Source: Adineta ricciae (taxonomy: Eukaryota; Rotifera; Eurotatoria; Adinetida; Adinetidae). Taken from it: 64,000 bases of DNA. The notes below the pieces were generated by a model that made no database searches, had not been told where the DNA came from, and saw nothing but the letters and a program-made list of their open reading frames with translations. Position 1 is the stretch's first letter, and each line of letters starts with the position of its first letter. Of this stretch, positions 1 through 15,500 are shown piece after piece. The translations under genes and the position numbers were made by a program. The DNA lies in assembly GCA_905250025.1 (NCBI GenBank), contig CAJNOJ010000083.1:124001-188000 (forward strand). The letters are read 5' to 3'.

Positions 1-443
1 TCATCATTATCTTCTTCGGTGGATTCATCGCCTGCTTCGGACTTTTTATTCACACGATCGATAAACTGAAATTGGGTGGGATGGAAAGGTGAAGAAACGG
101 ACGAAAATTAATTACCCCGGATGCTTCTTCTTGAAGTTTTTCAGCTTCGGATTTCTTTCGTGACCGACCAGCTTTGCTCTAGGATATCTGACACTTATTG
201 ATTAGATTAGTTTTCGAACAACTCACAGCGGTTTTCTTCGATTCTGTCGAAGATTTCTTTGGACTTGATTGTTCAGTTTCTGCTGATGGTTGATTCTCTT
301 CATCGTTCTTTTTCTAAAGAAGAAACTCTTCGATATCATTCATCTGTCGATGGCGATCAGATACGAACTTGAATTTGCTTAGATTCAGTCTCGGTTTCAG
401 TTGGTGTTGTTGCTTGTTTATTAGCTGCTTTTTTTGGTGCCAT
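1..443 (-). CDS. Lysine/glutamate-rich protein, N-terminal part only
   Basis: Four exons of a minus-strand gene can be read from the ATG at 443 leftwards, and the gene runs off the window. The start reads MAPKKAANKQATTPTET. The next exons read KNDEENQPSAETEQSSPKKS, then GRSRKKSEAEKLQEEASG, then FIDRVNKKSEAGDESTEEDN. Introns of about 45-60 nt with GT..AG ends keep the frame open. The protein is highly charged, with Lys/Arg and Glu/Ser tracts and no folded domain in the visible part. This composition suits a nuclear or chromatin-associated protein, but that is inference. I do not recognise the family. A longer in-frame upstream start exists at 602, but its residues look like translated 5' leader. 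Confidence 0.55.
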
Positions 444-837
444 TGTTGATCTATTTACTGATCGATCGTTCGAATTCTGAAGCAAAAAGAAAGGAAATGA
501 ATACAAACGATATATTCGAGACTGTCGAAGTTTGAAAAGAACAAAGACTCGAATTGGTTCTACTACAGTCCGACGACGTTTACGTTTAGTAACAAAGAAC
601 AATGATCTGAAAGTGATCGACGTCGGAGAAAATTTTATTTCAATTTATTTTTCTCGAGGTGAAAACATTGAAACTAGCCGCGATTTTTTCATCGTTCTGT
701 ACATATAACACAGTAGTGCACTTTACAAATACAGAAGTCAACGAAGAGAGAGTCGCCAAGGAAACAAAAGAGGAATACGGCGGTAATGTTCGACTGAACA
801 AGACGAACTCGATTTCATGTGAATTTAATCCATACAT
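444..837. promoter_or_regulatory. Divergent promoter interval
   Basis: This 394-base gap lies between two divergently read genes, the lysine-rich protein (minus) and the coiled-coil protein (plus). It should hold both promoters and 5' leaders. Short open frames on both strands show no family resemblance. I see no specific factor site. Confidence 0.4.
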
Positions 838-3800
838 ATGGCAAGTTTGAATGGTCTTCATGCGCCATCGAGTGCTTTCACAGAGCCAACGTAAAGAATC
901 GGTTTACCTATTCACACTTTTCCTCATTCTATTTTGTAGTTTTACAAATGAACATCAACTTGTACTGTTGAATAGTGAAGAGTTGCGCTCGAAAAACCGC
1001 GAGCAACTCATCGAAAAATTAGAGCGAGTGATTCAAGAAAAGAACGCTTCCATTACCAAACTAGAAGATCGGTAAATTCACGAATCATTTCCTTCGCTCG
1101 TATTTGATTCTTCTCGATACTTAGTGAACAAGTGTTAGAAGATTTATTAAAGAAAAGAAATGCTGAATTCCGTGCGCTCGAAGAGCAATTACGACAATAC
1201 GAAGAGAAGGTTTGTTTCCTTGTCTACTTTTCACCTAAATACCACAAACATATTTCAGACACGAACTTTTGAGCAATTACATCAGTTGCAAGTACAAACG
1301 TTCGAGAAAACGATACGTGATTGTCAAAGTGAAAACGAACGTATGTTTTTTCACTCAATCTTTTCAATGAATTTCGGTTTTGTTTAGGTTTATTCGAACA
1401 TGCTAATGATTTGACGAAGCAAGTACGAGAAAGATCAGATTTTGAGGCGATCAATCAGGAAAAAATCATGGTAGACTGTGTTTTTGAGAATTTTTCCAAG
1501 TAGAAATGAAAATTATTTCTAGACATTCGACCGGATCGCTGCTGATACACAACTATGGCGACAAAAACTTGATTCTTACAAAGCTGCTGTCGACGACCGT
1601 GAGGAAACCATAGCCAAACTTAGGTTGATATATCCACGTATGAAAAACACGTATAGAAGCTTTCGTTTTCGTTTAGACGAGAGATCATCGATTTGCAAAA
1701 GAAAAAACAAACGAGTAAACGCTTCACAGTTAGAAATTCAAGCAAAAAACTATCTTTCTGTAGATGGAGACTTCGAAGACGATTCATTAAAAGTACATAT
1801 TGCTACACTTCAGAACGTAAGTCAATTTAGTCACGCAACGTTTGAAAGCATGCACAATTGTGCTAATCCTAAGCGGATTGAACAACATTCTAATAAGATT
1901 CTGACTAAACAATGAACAAATCGTAGGAAGTCGATTGATTCGTTGCAGTCTATGGTAGTAGGGTGTGGTATAACATCAATGCGTGAAAAATAATGGACTC
2001 CGCCGGCGTCTTTTTCAACGATAACCACTTGTGAAAGAAACGTCTGGCAGGCATTTGACTATTGAATTAATCCTTTTTACGTTGTCCAATGCGTGACAAG
2101 TCAGCCTTGATCGAAATCGTAATCCTATACAGAGTCCAATCTAAGCAAAAAAATGCTCTACACTTATTTTCGCAACTCTTAACAAGACAAATAAAATGAA
2201 TCTAGTTCATGTCGATGTCTTTGAAACAAAAGTAGAAGACCTACAATGTAAATACTAAGGATGTTTATGTAAGCACTTGCCCTAACATCGATTGAATAGA
2301 AAGTTGTTCTACTATATCAATATGCCATCAATGGCCTGAAGCTTATGAGAACGATTCTTTTAGACACTACGTGATCGGGATAATGAAATTGAGCATTTAA
2401 AATTAACTCTTCGTCGTTCACGTGATACATCCCAATCGGTAAGTCTTCGTTTGGTTTACTTCAGTAACCAATCTTCTTTGATCAAGGGACGAACATCTCC
2501 TCTCGGTCCCTGTCGAACTTGCAACAATAATCCTAGCCGAAATTCATCCGCTACAAAGTAAGTTGATTTCTAACCGTGAACTGGTTCGTAAGTACATCTC
2601 TATTAGACCAAGTCGATCATCATCACAAAAGAAACGTCGTCCATCTCCTCCCGTTCGCGATGTCTCTCCCACATCGTCGCCATTGGATACGGAATACTTA
2701 AAAAAGAAAATTCATACGTTGACTGATCGTTTAGCCAATGTTCAACAACTACTTGTCAAACGTGATGATCAAATCGCGACTTTGAAAAAAGTTCATGATA
2801 AACGCTGGTTACGTCTAAAGCATTTACAGAAACAGTATCGATCTGTGAAAGATGAATTACAATCTTATACAGATGACGAAGCATTACAAAAAAATTGCAT
2901 TAATGATTACTTTTACGGCAGAGCGATACGAAAGAATAAAATCGGTTGTTCTGTGTGCAATGAACAACGACGACGAAGACAAACGGGTGCAAATCGAAAA
3001 GTACTCAAACATGAAGACGATGACAATGTTTGGAACGAAGTAACCAAGCTAAGACGAGAGAATGCTCGATTAGTAAATGAAAAGTAAGACAATCGTTCGT
3101 ACTTTCCTGCATAATCGGTTTCATTTCTTAGTGTCAGTTTACAAGAGAAGATCGATTTACAAGAAATCGAAATCAATGAGCAAACGATCGTCATTGGGGA
3201 ACTTCGCAACGAAATTCAATTGCTCAATGACAAAGATGATCAACTTCGGATAAAACCACCTTCTCCAACCGTACTCACATCAAATGATGATCAACAACGT
3301 TTGATCGAAGAGCTTGATAAAAAGTTATATGATCTCGAAACCGAACGAACATGCCTACTTTTCGAACAGGAACGATTGAAGACCAATCTCGATCTTTGTA
3401 TTGACGAAAAACAACATCTTCTTCAACAACGAACGCAAACAGGAGGAGAAATGAAGAAACTGAAACTTCGAACTCTCGCATTGCAGGATCAAATCTATAA
3501 ATTGAAACGAAATAACCAACTCTCAACAAAGAAGAATACCATCGCACCGTCGTTAATCAAAAAGAAACGAGCTGTAAAAAAGAGAGCCAGCACATCTTGT
3601 TTAGAAATGTTATTGGATCAAAATCCAAGCCCACGAGGTGCTCCAGTGCATTTTCCCGAAGAAGCGCCAACACTCTATCGAGTCTCATCACCCAAAACTT
3701 GGCGACGACCTCGATGTCATGCTTGCAGTCTCTGTAATTATCATACCGAGTCTTCTCTCATGAAACGCAAAAAACGACCATCTATATCCAATAAAACATG

Positions 3801-5616
3801 TTCGTATTTTCAATGGTCTTTATTTCTTATTTCTACATAAATTCGTTTTATAATTCAGACGGTTCATCGAAAAAGAACGCCCGTCTGTCCACTTCATTTC
3901 GTCGAGATCCATATACACAACTTACGCGAAAGCCAACAGCACCAAAATCTCTTACACGAGTATACGGATTCTGCTCTAATAGAACTCATACTAACGTACA
4001 TGTCGTTTAGATGACGACAATGCGTAAACGTGTGGAACAACTCCAGATGAATTTGCTCGATGCTAAAGAAGAGAACGAACTACTTAATCAACGTTTATTA
4101 ACCGCTAACAATCGAGTTAATATGCTGAAAAATACCAATCAGGTATAGTAATCCATCTCTCACAATTTTCTCATTGAATGTATGTCATAGCGATTAACAA
4201 ACGAATGCGACCGTCTGAAAAATGAACATACTTTTCAGCCGATGTTGCCGACACGTGGACATCAACGTCTCGATTCGAGTAGTACGGACAACAGTGAATC
4301 TATCGATAATTTATATAATCGTTTAAAAAATACATCGTTCGATGCGGCACGGCAACGAAAACAAAACAAAACTTTGCAAGAAGATAACGAAACCTTAACG
4401 AAAAATCTACAATCATTGACGGAAAAGTAAACGGAAAGAAATTTTGACATTAGCTCATGAATATTTGATTATTAGGTTGACACATACAGAACGTGACATT
4501 GCAAGTAAACGAACATTAATTGAAAGCTACAAATCGCGCTTATCTGACATGGAAAATACAGTTAAAACTGCGCAGGAGAGAAATCCACATGAAGTATGTC
4601 TCTCCTGTTCTTCAATTGTTCACAAAATATGTTTGTTTGAATAGAATGATGAAGAACGAGTGAAATCTTTAACAGAAGCGATGGAAAAATTGAAAGTTTC
4701 CGTAAGCAAATTCCTTGTTGTTATCTTCTCAGTATCTCATCTTCTTTGTTTAGCTTGAGTCGTATAAAAATCGTTTACAAGCTATCACTCGAGATAAACA
4801 ATTAGCAGAAGCACGTTATGCACAACTTCTCGATGACCATCAAAGTCTCGTACGTGCATCTGACTCGATTTTTTTCTGAATTTTGTGTATTCTATCTCTA
4901 TAGAAAAGCAAATATGACGATCTTCATACAAAACATCGTTTGAACGAACAACAACTTCGACAATACCGTTTGAATCACGAACATTTGAATCAAGAACTTC
5001 TTACATCTCGTCGTTTATCTGAACAGCAAATGATTACATTAGACAACAAGAATCAAGAGACATTAAATAAGCTATCGGTTGAATTAGATCGAACACGACG
5101 ATCTTTAAATGAACATGAAAGATTCACCATTGTAATACACAGAAAGAAAAACTTCTTTTCATACTTTCTAGAAAACATATCGATCTTTTTCTAGGGTCTT
5201 CTACACGAAATGATTCGACGCAGTTCTGAGATGAAGGATTCGATTAAACGAGCACGCGAGCACCAAAAACACCGTGAATCACTGTCGTTAACATTACCTG
5301 GTTATGACACAGCTCTACATACCGCAAGTAAAATTCTAAATCTCACTCAGGATGATCTGGATGATATCATGTCGACAACCGAAGATAGTTTTCATGTAAG
5401 ATCCGTCTTTTTTGCCTTGTGAAAGTATTTATACGGAACGTTTAGGGTCAAACGAAAGATGATCAAGCTGATAAAAGCGATAAGATTCGCCAGAAAGTCT
5501 CGAAATTACTCGTTTCACAAGAAGAATTCGCTGGCAAACTTCTAAAAATATTCAGTAAAAAACTTGACGAAATCCAAGCAGCTGATCGCGATCTGGGCAT
5601 GTTTCGACATACATAA
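838..5616 (+). CDS. Large coiled-coil protein, centlein-like (centrosomal type)
   Basis: This is a multi-exon gene. The start ATG at 838 (MASLNGLHAPSSAFTEPT) is chosen because splicing 891-939 puts it in frame with NSEELRSKNREQLIEKLERV. Nearly all later exons are heptad-rich coiled coil. A Cys pair sits in GPCRTCNNN and another in IGCSVCNEQ, with a basic Ser/Pro stretch between them (SSSQKKRRPSPPVRDVSP). The C-terminal exons carry a compact non-coil segment, TASKILNLTQDDLDDIMS, followed by KLLVSQEEFAGKLLKIFSKK. The gene ends RDLGMFRHT at 5616. Coiled-coil blocks with Cys pairs and a short C-terminal fold recall centlein-type centriole-linker proteins, but I assign this from memory and only loosely. 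One exon (about 1665-1818) reads well in two different frames. One intron (about 1819-2365) is ten times longer than its neighbours. Confidence 0.6.
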
Positions 5617-5906
5617 ATTTCTATTTTTCTTGTCTAACAAGAACAGATCCGATTTTAGTTGACCTTCTCTTCCAAATTGTAGCATCTTTCCTGTGAATCC
5701 ACTTTTCTCTCGCTTAGATTTGTTTGATATTTAACAAGTAATCTCATTTTCACTCATCTGCGTGTGCGTGTGCGTGTATTCAAGAGAAAACAGAAGTGAT
5801 AAATAAAATAGTTATACTTGGCGCTGATGTACGATGATCCTCTCGTTCTATTCTATAACGTTCAGCGAGATTTGAATTTTGAAATCAAACATTAACAACG
5901 GATAGT
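5617..5906 (+). other. Intergenic, 3' end of the coiled-coil gene
   Basis: About 290 bases between two same-strand genes. A short GTGCGTGTGCGTG run and an AATAAA-type signal (near 5800) mark the probable 3' end of the upstream mRNA. No gene is seen. Confidence 0.5.
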
Positions 5907-6956
5907 ATGTCGACAGAGAAGAATCCTATTCTGGAACGATATCATGCAGCGCGGATTATGTTCAACAAAGCCAATGAACATCAGGAAACATTGTATCACA
6001 AACGACAACGATTAAGTCTTGAACAGTCTCGTACTGATTTTTATAAACAGACGCTTTTGCAATCAAAACGACGTTATTGGTCGAAATCGCAACGTTCTAA
6101 GCCTTGTCTGTCGTTGAATGTTCGTCAGACATTTCAAATCACAGAGAAAAACTTGCAGCAACCACCTGATATTCAATCTCCAGTTGTCAATAGCAATTTA
6201 CCCACACGAATCTATCCGCCAGCATTGCATGTTCGAGAAATCTTATCAGAGAAATCGATGAGTATGGAAACTCTTCATCAGGCTTGTTTTCTTGGTCAAT
6301 TCGATCGTAAATTCATCATTGCAAAGAATGTCAGTCACGATTCAACGAACACCAAACGCATTCAGCTAATTCTATTCGATCAACACGCCATTTCCGAACG
6401 TATTCTTCTTGAACGACTTCAAAACCATTTTCACCAAGAGAATATTCAATCAGTTCCATTCTATCTCTCCGAACCAGCTAGCATTCCTCGTAATCCACGG
6501 TTTCTCTACACATCCGATCAAATCTCTCTACTTGAACGTACCGGTTTTATCTTTTCATCTGTTTCTACTCATAATCTCCTTGTTCGAGCCGTCCCTGGTT
6601 GGCTTCCTTCGCTTGGTCAACGTCAGACCAGAACATCTCTACTCAATGATCTGATCTACGACACTATCACCAACATCCTTCTAAGCACAATCAATCAATC
6701 GAAACTGATCATGTACGATACTCTGAAATCTCTAGCTTGTCACAATGCCATCAAATTCAACGATGTTTTATCGCCAAGTGAATGTCAACATCTTCTCGAC
6801 GAACTGAAATCTTGTTCAATGCCATTTATCTGCGCACACGGCCGAACATCTGCTGCTAGGCTTTGGGAATATGATGTGATATCCGATGATTATCGTGTCA
6901 GTATGGATGAATTGAAACAACTTGCGTCCATTCATAAATGGCTGAAAGAATCTTAA
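5907..6956 (+). CDS. MutL-homologue C-terminal domain protein, MLH3-like, lacking the ATPase half
   Basis: A single open frame of 349 residues. Residues about 120-345 match the MutL C-terminal dimerisation/endonuclease domain. The metal-binding motif DQHAISERILLE fits DQHA(X)2E(X)4E. Downstream come ACHNAIKFND and PFICAHGRTSA, which are the ACR- and CxHGRP-type motifs of MLH3/PMS proteins. MLH3 is the closest by eye because of the ACH..IKFND and CAHGR wording. In other animals MLH3 pairs with MLH1 to nick DNA in mismatch repair and meiotic crossover resolution. The N-terminal GHKL ATPase and transducer domains are absent. The first 100 residues are basic and Gln-rich without recognised motifs, and the 290 bases upstream hold no missing exons. 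In the last motif the usual Pro of GRP is Thr. It may be a stand-alone nuclease subunit or a 5'-truncated relic, but the frame is intact. Confidence 0.8.
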   Translation: MSTEKNPILERYHAARIMFNKANEHQETLYHKRQRLSLEQSRTDFYKQTLLQSKRRYWSKSQRSKPCLSLNVRQTFQITEKNLQQPPDIQSPVVNSNLPTRIYPPALHVREILSEKSMSMETLHQACFLGQFDRKFIIAKNVSHDSTNTKRIQLILFDQHAISERILLERLQNHFHQENIQSVPFYLSEPASIPRNPRFLYTSDQISLLERTGFIFSSVSTHNLLVRAVPGWLPSLGQRQTRTSLLNDLIYDTITNILLSTINQSKLIMYDTLKSLACHNAIKFNDVLSPSECQHLLDELKSCSMPFICAHGRTSAARLWEYDVISDDYRVSMDELKQLASIHKWLKES

Positions 6957-7047
6957 ATGTGAACATTTTTATTCGAGATATTTGAAATTAACAAAAGAAC
7001 AGCAATGATGTACAATTTATACATAACATTTGTGAATAATTCAAGCT

Positions 7048-8535
7048 TTATCGTCCGATGATGTATCCATAACCTGTCTGAAAATAAACAAACATATTGT
7101 CGAATAGAAACAGTTTCTCTCTCTCGTTTTTCTTCTCACCGAAGTCGCTCGTCTTCTTGTTGCTGTCGTTCGATATTGGCAATGACTGTATTCATATCGA
7201 TCAGCCGTTTTTCATTGGGTTTTGGTTTACCAACTAAACAGAAGAATGCTTTTCAAAAGTTACTTATATGAGAATTACAAACCAGCAGAACGAAATGAGG
7301 AGACGGTAATGTTATTCGACTTTAAAGCATCATCATGATCAAATTCATCGATTTCATTCACTAATCTAAGTTTGAAAACAATGCTTAGCAGAAAAAACAT
7401 CTGTCACTCATACTTGTTATCTTCATTCTTCGAATTCGACGATTCATCTGACTTGACTGAACTGATATGCGTGTTGACTTTCTGCTTCTTGATTCGATTC
7501 TTCTTGCCAGGATTTTTCCAATCGAGTTCAAGAATCTAAAAATATTCAATCATTCCCTTCAGCAAAACTAGTTTTCTTCTCAAAACCTTTTTCTCTTTAA
7601 TCTCTTTGTATAATCGTGCGATAATATCCGGTGATGGTTCACCAAAGTCCATAGTTCTATCTGAAATTACTGAGATTCAAGAAGAAATTCATAAAAAGCC
7701 CACATGAAAGAAATTCGTATAAACACAAAAAGAAAACTGTTATTGAACACAACAACTTCTATTATCTGTCGAAGATGTGCTAGTATTCGCTGTTGCTGCC
7801 GTCGAAGTCGTTTGCTACAAGAAAGTAAAAATCCACATAAATCGATCCCGTTAGGCAATGTTACACTTACATTTCGACGAATTCTCTGCAATTCTTGTCG
7901 TTCACTTTCTTGCAATGCTTTAGCGAGCGCATAATCATCTTCTTCTTGTTTCCTAAACAATACGAACTCATTTTTGCAATGAAATTTATGGTAAATACTT
8001 CTGTTTCGCTGGTGATTGGTGCTGGAAGTCTTGACATCTATGATCGTCGGGAAATCGATGTCGCAAACAGAATGTTTTTGAGCATTTCTCACAATTAACT
8101 GGAATAGCTTCACGTTGTTTACATGATGCGACAGAACATTTGTTTGCATAGACTTTTTCACGTTTACGTGATCGACAATCACGATCTATATGAGCAGAAA
8201 CAGCACGATCTGGCGATTGATCCCGATATTCGTATGGAACATGTTGATTGCAGAGTGGACAGACGGGTATTTGAACATTTTTACGATATGACGACGAACA
8301 TTGATGTTCATCATATTTTATATGATCTTTACTAAGAAATGAAGAAGATTGATAGACAATGAAGGATAAAATGATGAAGAGATTCTACCATAAAATAGCA
8401 CTGCATGCGTCACATTTCATCGGCAGAAAGTCTAAAGAAGATTGAATGAGAAAACAAGTTTGAAAATTAGAAAGCCTCACCGAGTTTATTACATCCTTTA
8501 GCTGAGCAGTGTTGGCCTAGCTGAGGGAATTCCAT
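7048..8535 (-). CDS. AN1-type zinc finger protein with UIM, ZFAND2A/2B (AIRAP) family
   Basis: Minus-strand gene of about eight exons. The start at 8535 reads MEFPQLGQHCSAKGCNKL, the typical ZFAND2 opening, then DFLPMKCDAC completes the first AN1 finger. A second block reads VPVCPLCNQHVPYEYRDQSP-type residues, then HIDRDCRSRKR. The second AN1 finger follows (CSVASCKQREAIPVNCEKC, then FCLRHRFPDDHRC). A ubiquitin-interacting motif, EEDDYALAKALQESERQEL, follows. Family members bind ubiquitin and the proteasome or p97 during proteotoxic stress; that role is inherited from the family. The remaining exons (7048 to about 7670, ending GYGYIIGR) encode a charged tail not typical of ZFAND2. I read it as the same gene because splice phases allow it, but a separate small gene starting MDFGEPSPDIIARLYKE is possible. 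Confidence 0.8.
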
Positions 8536-8838
8536 TTGTAGTTGTGAAATAAAAGGACAAATGCGCTCATGTAGCGCCACTAGTTATGAACATGTGGCGA
8601 CGCTGCAAACAAATTTGGAGGAAAAATAAAATGAGAAAATCTTTTTTGCACAAAAATAATGTCAATCTGAAAAGATTTATTGGAAATATTTTAGAATAAA
8701 AAAATATCCCTCATAAATAATATCAATAGACAGGTCCAATGGTTTCTTTCGAAATAAATAAATATCCATCCCACACACAAATTTCGTCATTGTTCAAGGA
8801 CAGATAATTCTATATCACCCGCATTCATTTTAGATAAA
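8536..8838. promoter_or_regulatory. Divergent promoter interval of the ZFAND2 and DDX5 genes
   Basis: About 300 bases between two genes that point apart. The sequence just before the helicase start ends in a pyrimidine-rich acceptor (cattcattttag), six bases before the ATG. This suggests a 5' UTR cis-intron or a spliced-leader trans-splice site. Confidence 0.4.
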
Positions 8839-11844
<3,006 letters not shown>

Positions 11845-12545
11845 AACTAAACAAGTCAGTTTCGTTTTATTATCAATTCAACGATTTTATGATGAGGAAA
11901 ATATCAACCTACGATCGATATCTTGTTGTTTCGTCAGAAATAAATTTATTCCTATTTTCTCTCATTTCTCTTCTTCTTCTTCTTCATCTTCTCGTTCAAC
12001 CATATATAGCGCATTACTTTTTTGTTTGTTTGTTTGTTTATTGTTTTTGTTCCTTTCGATGTTCAATGAAAAGATAAATAAGACAGCATGCCTTTGATGA
12101 AAAATTCACAAATAAACGTCGACCAGATCAGCCTAATCGATATTCACGCAATCAAATCTTCATTTCAATCATGTGTTATATTCTTTCAATAACATAATAG
12201 TGTCTGTACATTTCTTTTAAAAAGGCATTCACAAAGACATACAATATATCCCGTCATGTATTACGGATAGAGAACAAAGAATATTGCTGATGCGTGTGTA
12301 GGTAGAAGTTTTTCATCATTACATATAGATTCAGGAGAAATTAACAATACATACAGACAAGAAGCCGAAATAAACATGAAGAGAACGAAACAAAAAAAAA
12401 CTACATCCTACAATAGTCCATGTAGAGATAGATATATATATATATATATATATTTACTGTAAGGAACAATTAGGACTATATATTCACATCACTCGTAGAA
12501 TGAGTGTGTTCAGATAAGAAAAAGAAAATATGCATTTATGTCTGT
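11845..12545. other. Intergenic between convergent genes, with TA microsatellite
   Basis: About 700 bases hold the 3' ends of the helicase (plus) and polybromo (minus). A TTTG run lies near 12020, an AATAAA-type signal near 12112 and a (TA)n tract at 12431-12453. No gene is supported. Confidence 0.5.
12431..12453. repeat. (TA)n microsatellite
   Basis: An uninterrupted run of TA dinucleotides in the spacer between the helicase and polybromo 3' ends. Confidence 0.9.
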
Positions 12546-15500
12546 CTACCATTCATCCGAAGATACATTCCGTACACGAACTACATCCGACCACATATTA
12601 TCACGCATTGACCATAGTGCTTCGTACGTGTTATTGTAAAAACCGGGGCTATTATTTATAAACCAATGCGACGGTAACGGTCGTGACGATGTATGGCCAT
12701 TATTACCAATCGATGCTTTGATTTGTTTTGGCCAATCGGATATAAATGGATGATCAGTTTTCAAATGATCGATATACCTTGAATACGTTTCTGAATGTGC
12801 CACGCGTTGCACTCGTGGAGGAGCATTCATGACAGGAGCTGCTGTAGGTGCTTTTAATAGAACAGGAAGAATACCGTTGATTGGTTGTTGAACATCTAAA
12901 TTTATCATTGACAGATGAAAATTTCCTTTAAAAAAAAAATACATACTAGGATAATACCCATTGATGGTTATTGGACCGTTGACTACACGCGGTGGAGGTT
13001 CGTTAACAATCGGACCATTAACAGCGTGAGCTTCTTGTTCTTTCGCTCGTTCGCGAGCTTTTTCTTCGTATTTGTCGCGTTCCAACGCAGGCAAACGCCT
13101 CCACTACACGCCGACGAAACAAATAAACAATAGTATGCGTGAAGCAATTTACCTGATCACCAATAATCCGACTCAAATCGCCAAATGGAATGCCTGGATT
13201 GTCACGTACTAAGCGTTTTCGTGATTCGCTTGCAAAGACGAGATAACCAGAGATTGGTCGAGTTATTGACACACGTCGATTACTCTTCTATTGAATAAGT
13301 AAAGAATTTCTTTCAATATCAACTTGTAATGTTTCTTCGAATTCTTACTCGATTGTTACTATAACGATTTGAAAATGACGAATTCAGATTTGAGCCACTA
13401 TTGCTTGTCTCATAATTGGAATGATGATCATCACCATTGAGAGTAGAGCTCGATTGATCATCAATATCCATTGATGAACCTTCGTCAACGAGTTTCATTA
13501 AGCCACCAGGTGCATCCTTCAGATAACATTCTTTTGTTTTGTCAATTTCAATCCGATGAAGAGAGTTCTTACCTGTTTCAGTAAAAGTTCCTTTCGGAAA
13601 GTCCAAATTTCATCAGCTGTTGCTTTCGAAGATAACGATATTCTCTATTCACATAGAAAGAAAATGTCCCTAATGAATATGATCTGATTGAATTAGTTTT
13701 CTTACTTTCAATGGTTTTGATAATCCACGAAGACTATGATCTTCACTAACATATTTCGATTCACAAACGAATACATCCGATTCGGAAATTTCCGTTAGAC
13801 GATCTAAAACGTTCAACAATCTTTCTTTTCGACGAAATTAAATCCATAGGACTTACGAGTGCAGAAATGTTTCACGGAAAGCACCGAACATTTGCCTCGC
13901 ATATTGTTTAATGAGACCTGCGTACTCGGACCATCGCGTTTAATCACTTCTCGTTCATAGAAACATTTGGAAGTGATGATTAATTGTTCTCGATTATTGA
14001 TATCTGATGGCTGGATGAAAACTGGCCCACTGACGTGATACGAACTTGAAAGAAAAGAAAAACGTTCAATATCAGAACTGTACACTTCACCAAACTTACT
14101 CATTGTCTTTCCAAATCTTATCCACTCGAATGATAAATTGTTTTTGTAAGGCATTATTGATATTATTCTCGACATTCATAACGTAGACGAAATCGCCAAC
14201 TTTGTAAAATCGGTTTGAGGAGAAGACAATTTGTTCGTAGAAATCTCGTCGAATCGATGAATTTTCATTTAATTTATCATTGATAACTGCATCATACAAC
14301 ACCGTTTCTTTTGCTTTATCAATAATGTCTACATTTGCCACGTCAGTATCCGCTGTCGACGATCGATGATGCACCAATGTCGATGGCATACGTATATTCT
14401 CCAACGGAACTTCTCGTTGGATCAACTTCACACGTTTATTGTCCGGTACGTTCCACCACTTGATTTTCTTGAACATTTTCGTCTTCACATTGTATCGTGA
14501 TTCGCAAACATATACATCTTGATCAGCGAATGGCGTATTGCTTTCATCAATGACTGGTTGGTATTTGAAATAATCTTTGACATGAAGAACGTAGCACAAG
14601 CTTTGAATCTTATTCATAGAAATATGTTCGATCGGCTGAGTGAGAAACACTTCTTGGCGAAGAAATTTTTGTGTTGGAGTGTGATAGGTTTCATTAGGAC
14701 GAACGAATTGTATGCCGTTGAAGAATTCCTCGTTATTCTTACGTTCGAATGATTCGATGCAAACGATCACAGATTCATTGGACTCGTCGAATGGTTCGAT
14801 GTAAACAAAATCACCGAGATAATAAGTTTGGCCTTTGGACAAGGAACTTTTCTCGATCGGCGATGATAATTTGCTTGGCTAATAGGAGAGAATGTTTAGT
14901 TTATTGAGTCGTTCAATGCTCGAACTTACCGAAGTTTTCTGCTCATCAGAATCAGGTGATTTCGCTGGCGAGACGCTACTGTCCTGATTATTCGTATTCA
15001 TCGTTGAACTTTTGTCCGTTCGTTCGCGAACAAGTTCTTCTTGAAATCGTTCTTCATTGAATAGAAGTGCCGGTGATCGAAGTAAACTGCCGTGTTGACA
15101 GATATCATCACGTAAACGAATGTAAATACGTTGTAGCTTAATCGAATCTTGATAAACCTACAATAGAATGGAAGATAGTCAATCGAATTCGGTCGAAGAG
15201 GATTTACTGGTGATGTAGCAGAACTTAATTTGCGCACACGCTCAAATACTTTGAACAGATCGTCTTGAAAGGTGTCCAAACGACGATATCGATACTAAAT
15301 AAAGAGTAAAAGATGACATTTCGTTCGTGAGATTGATTACTTTATCAAGATTTTGTCGAATGAGATCGAATGTGTAGACAATATCAAATCTGAAAAAAAA
15401 ATTCCAAATACTTCGGTTTCAATTTCAATATTTGCTTTACGGTTCGTTTTCTGCTTGTTCTTGTAAGTCTGAAAATGAGTCGCTAATATATTGCCCATCT

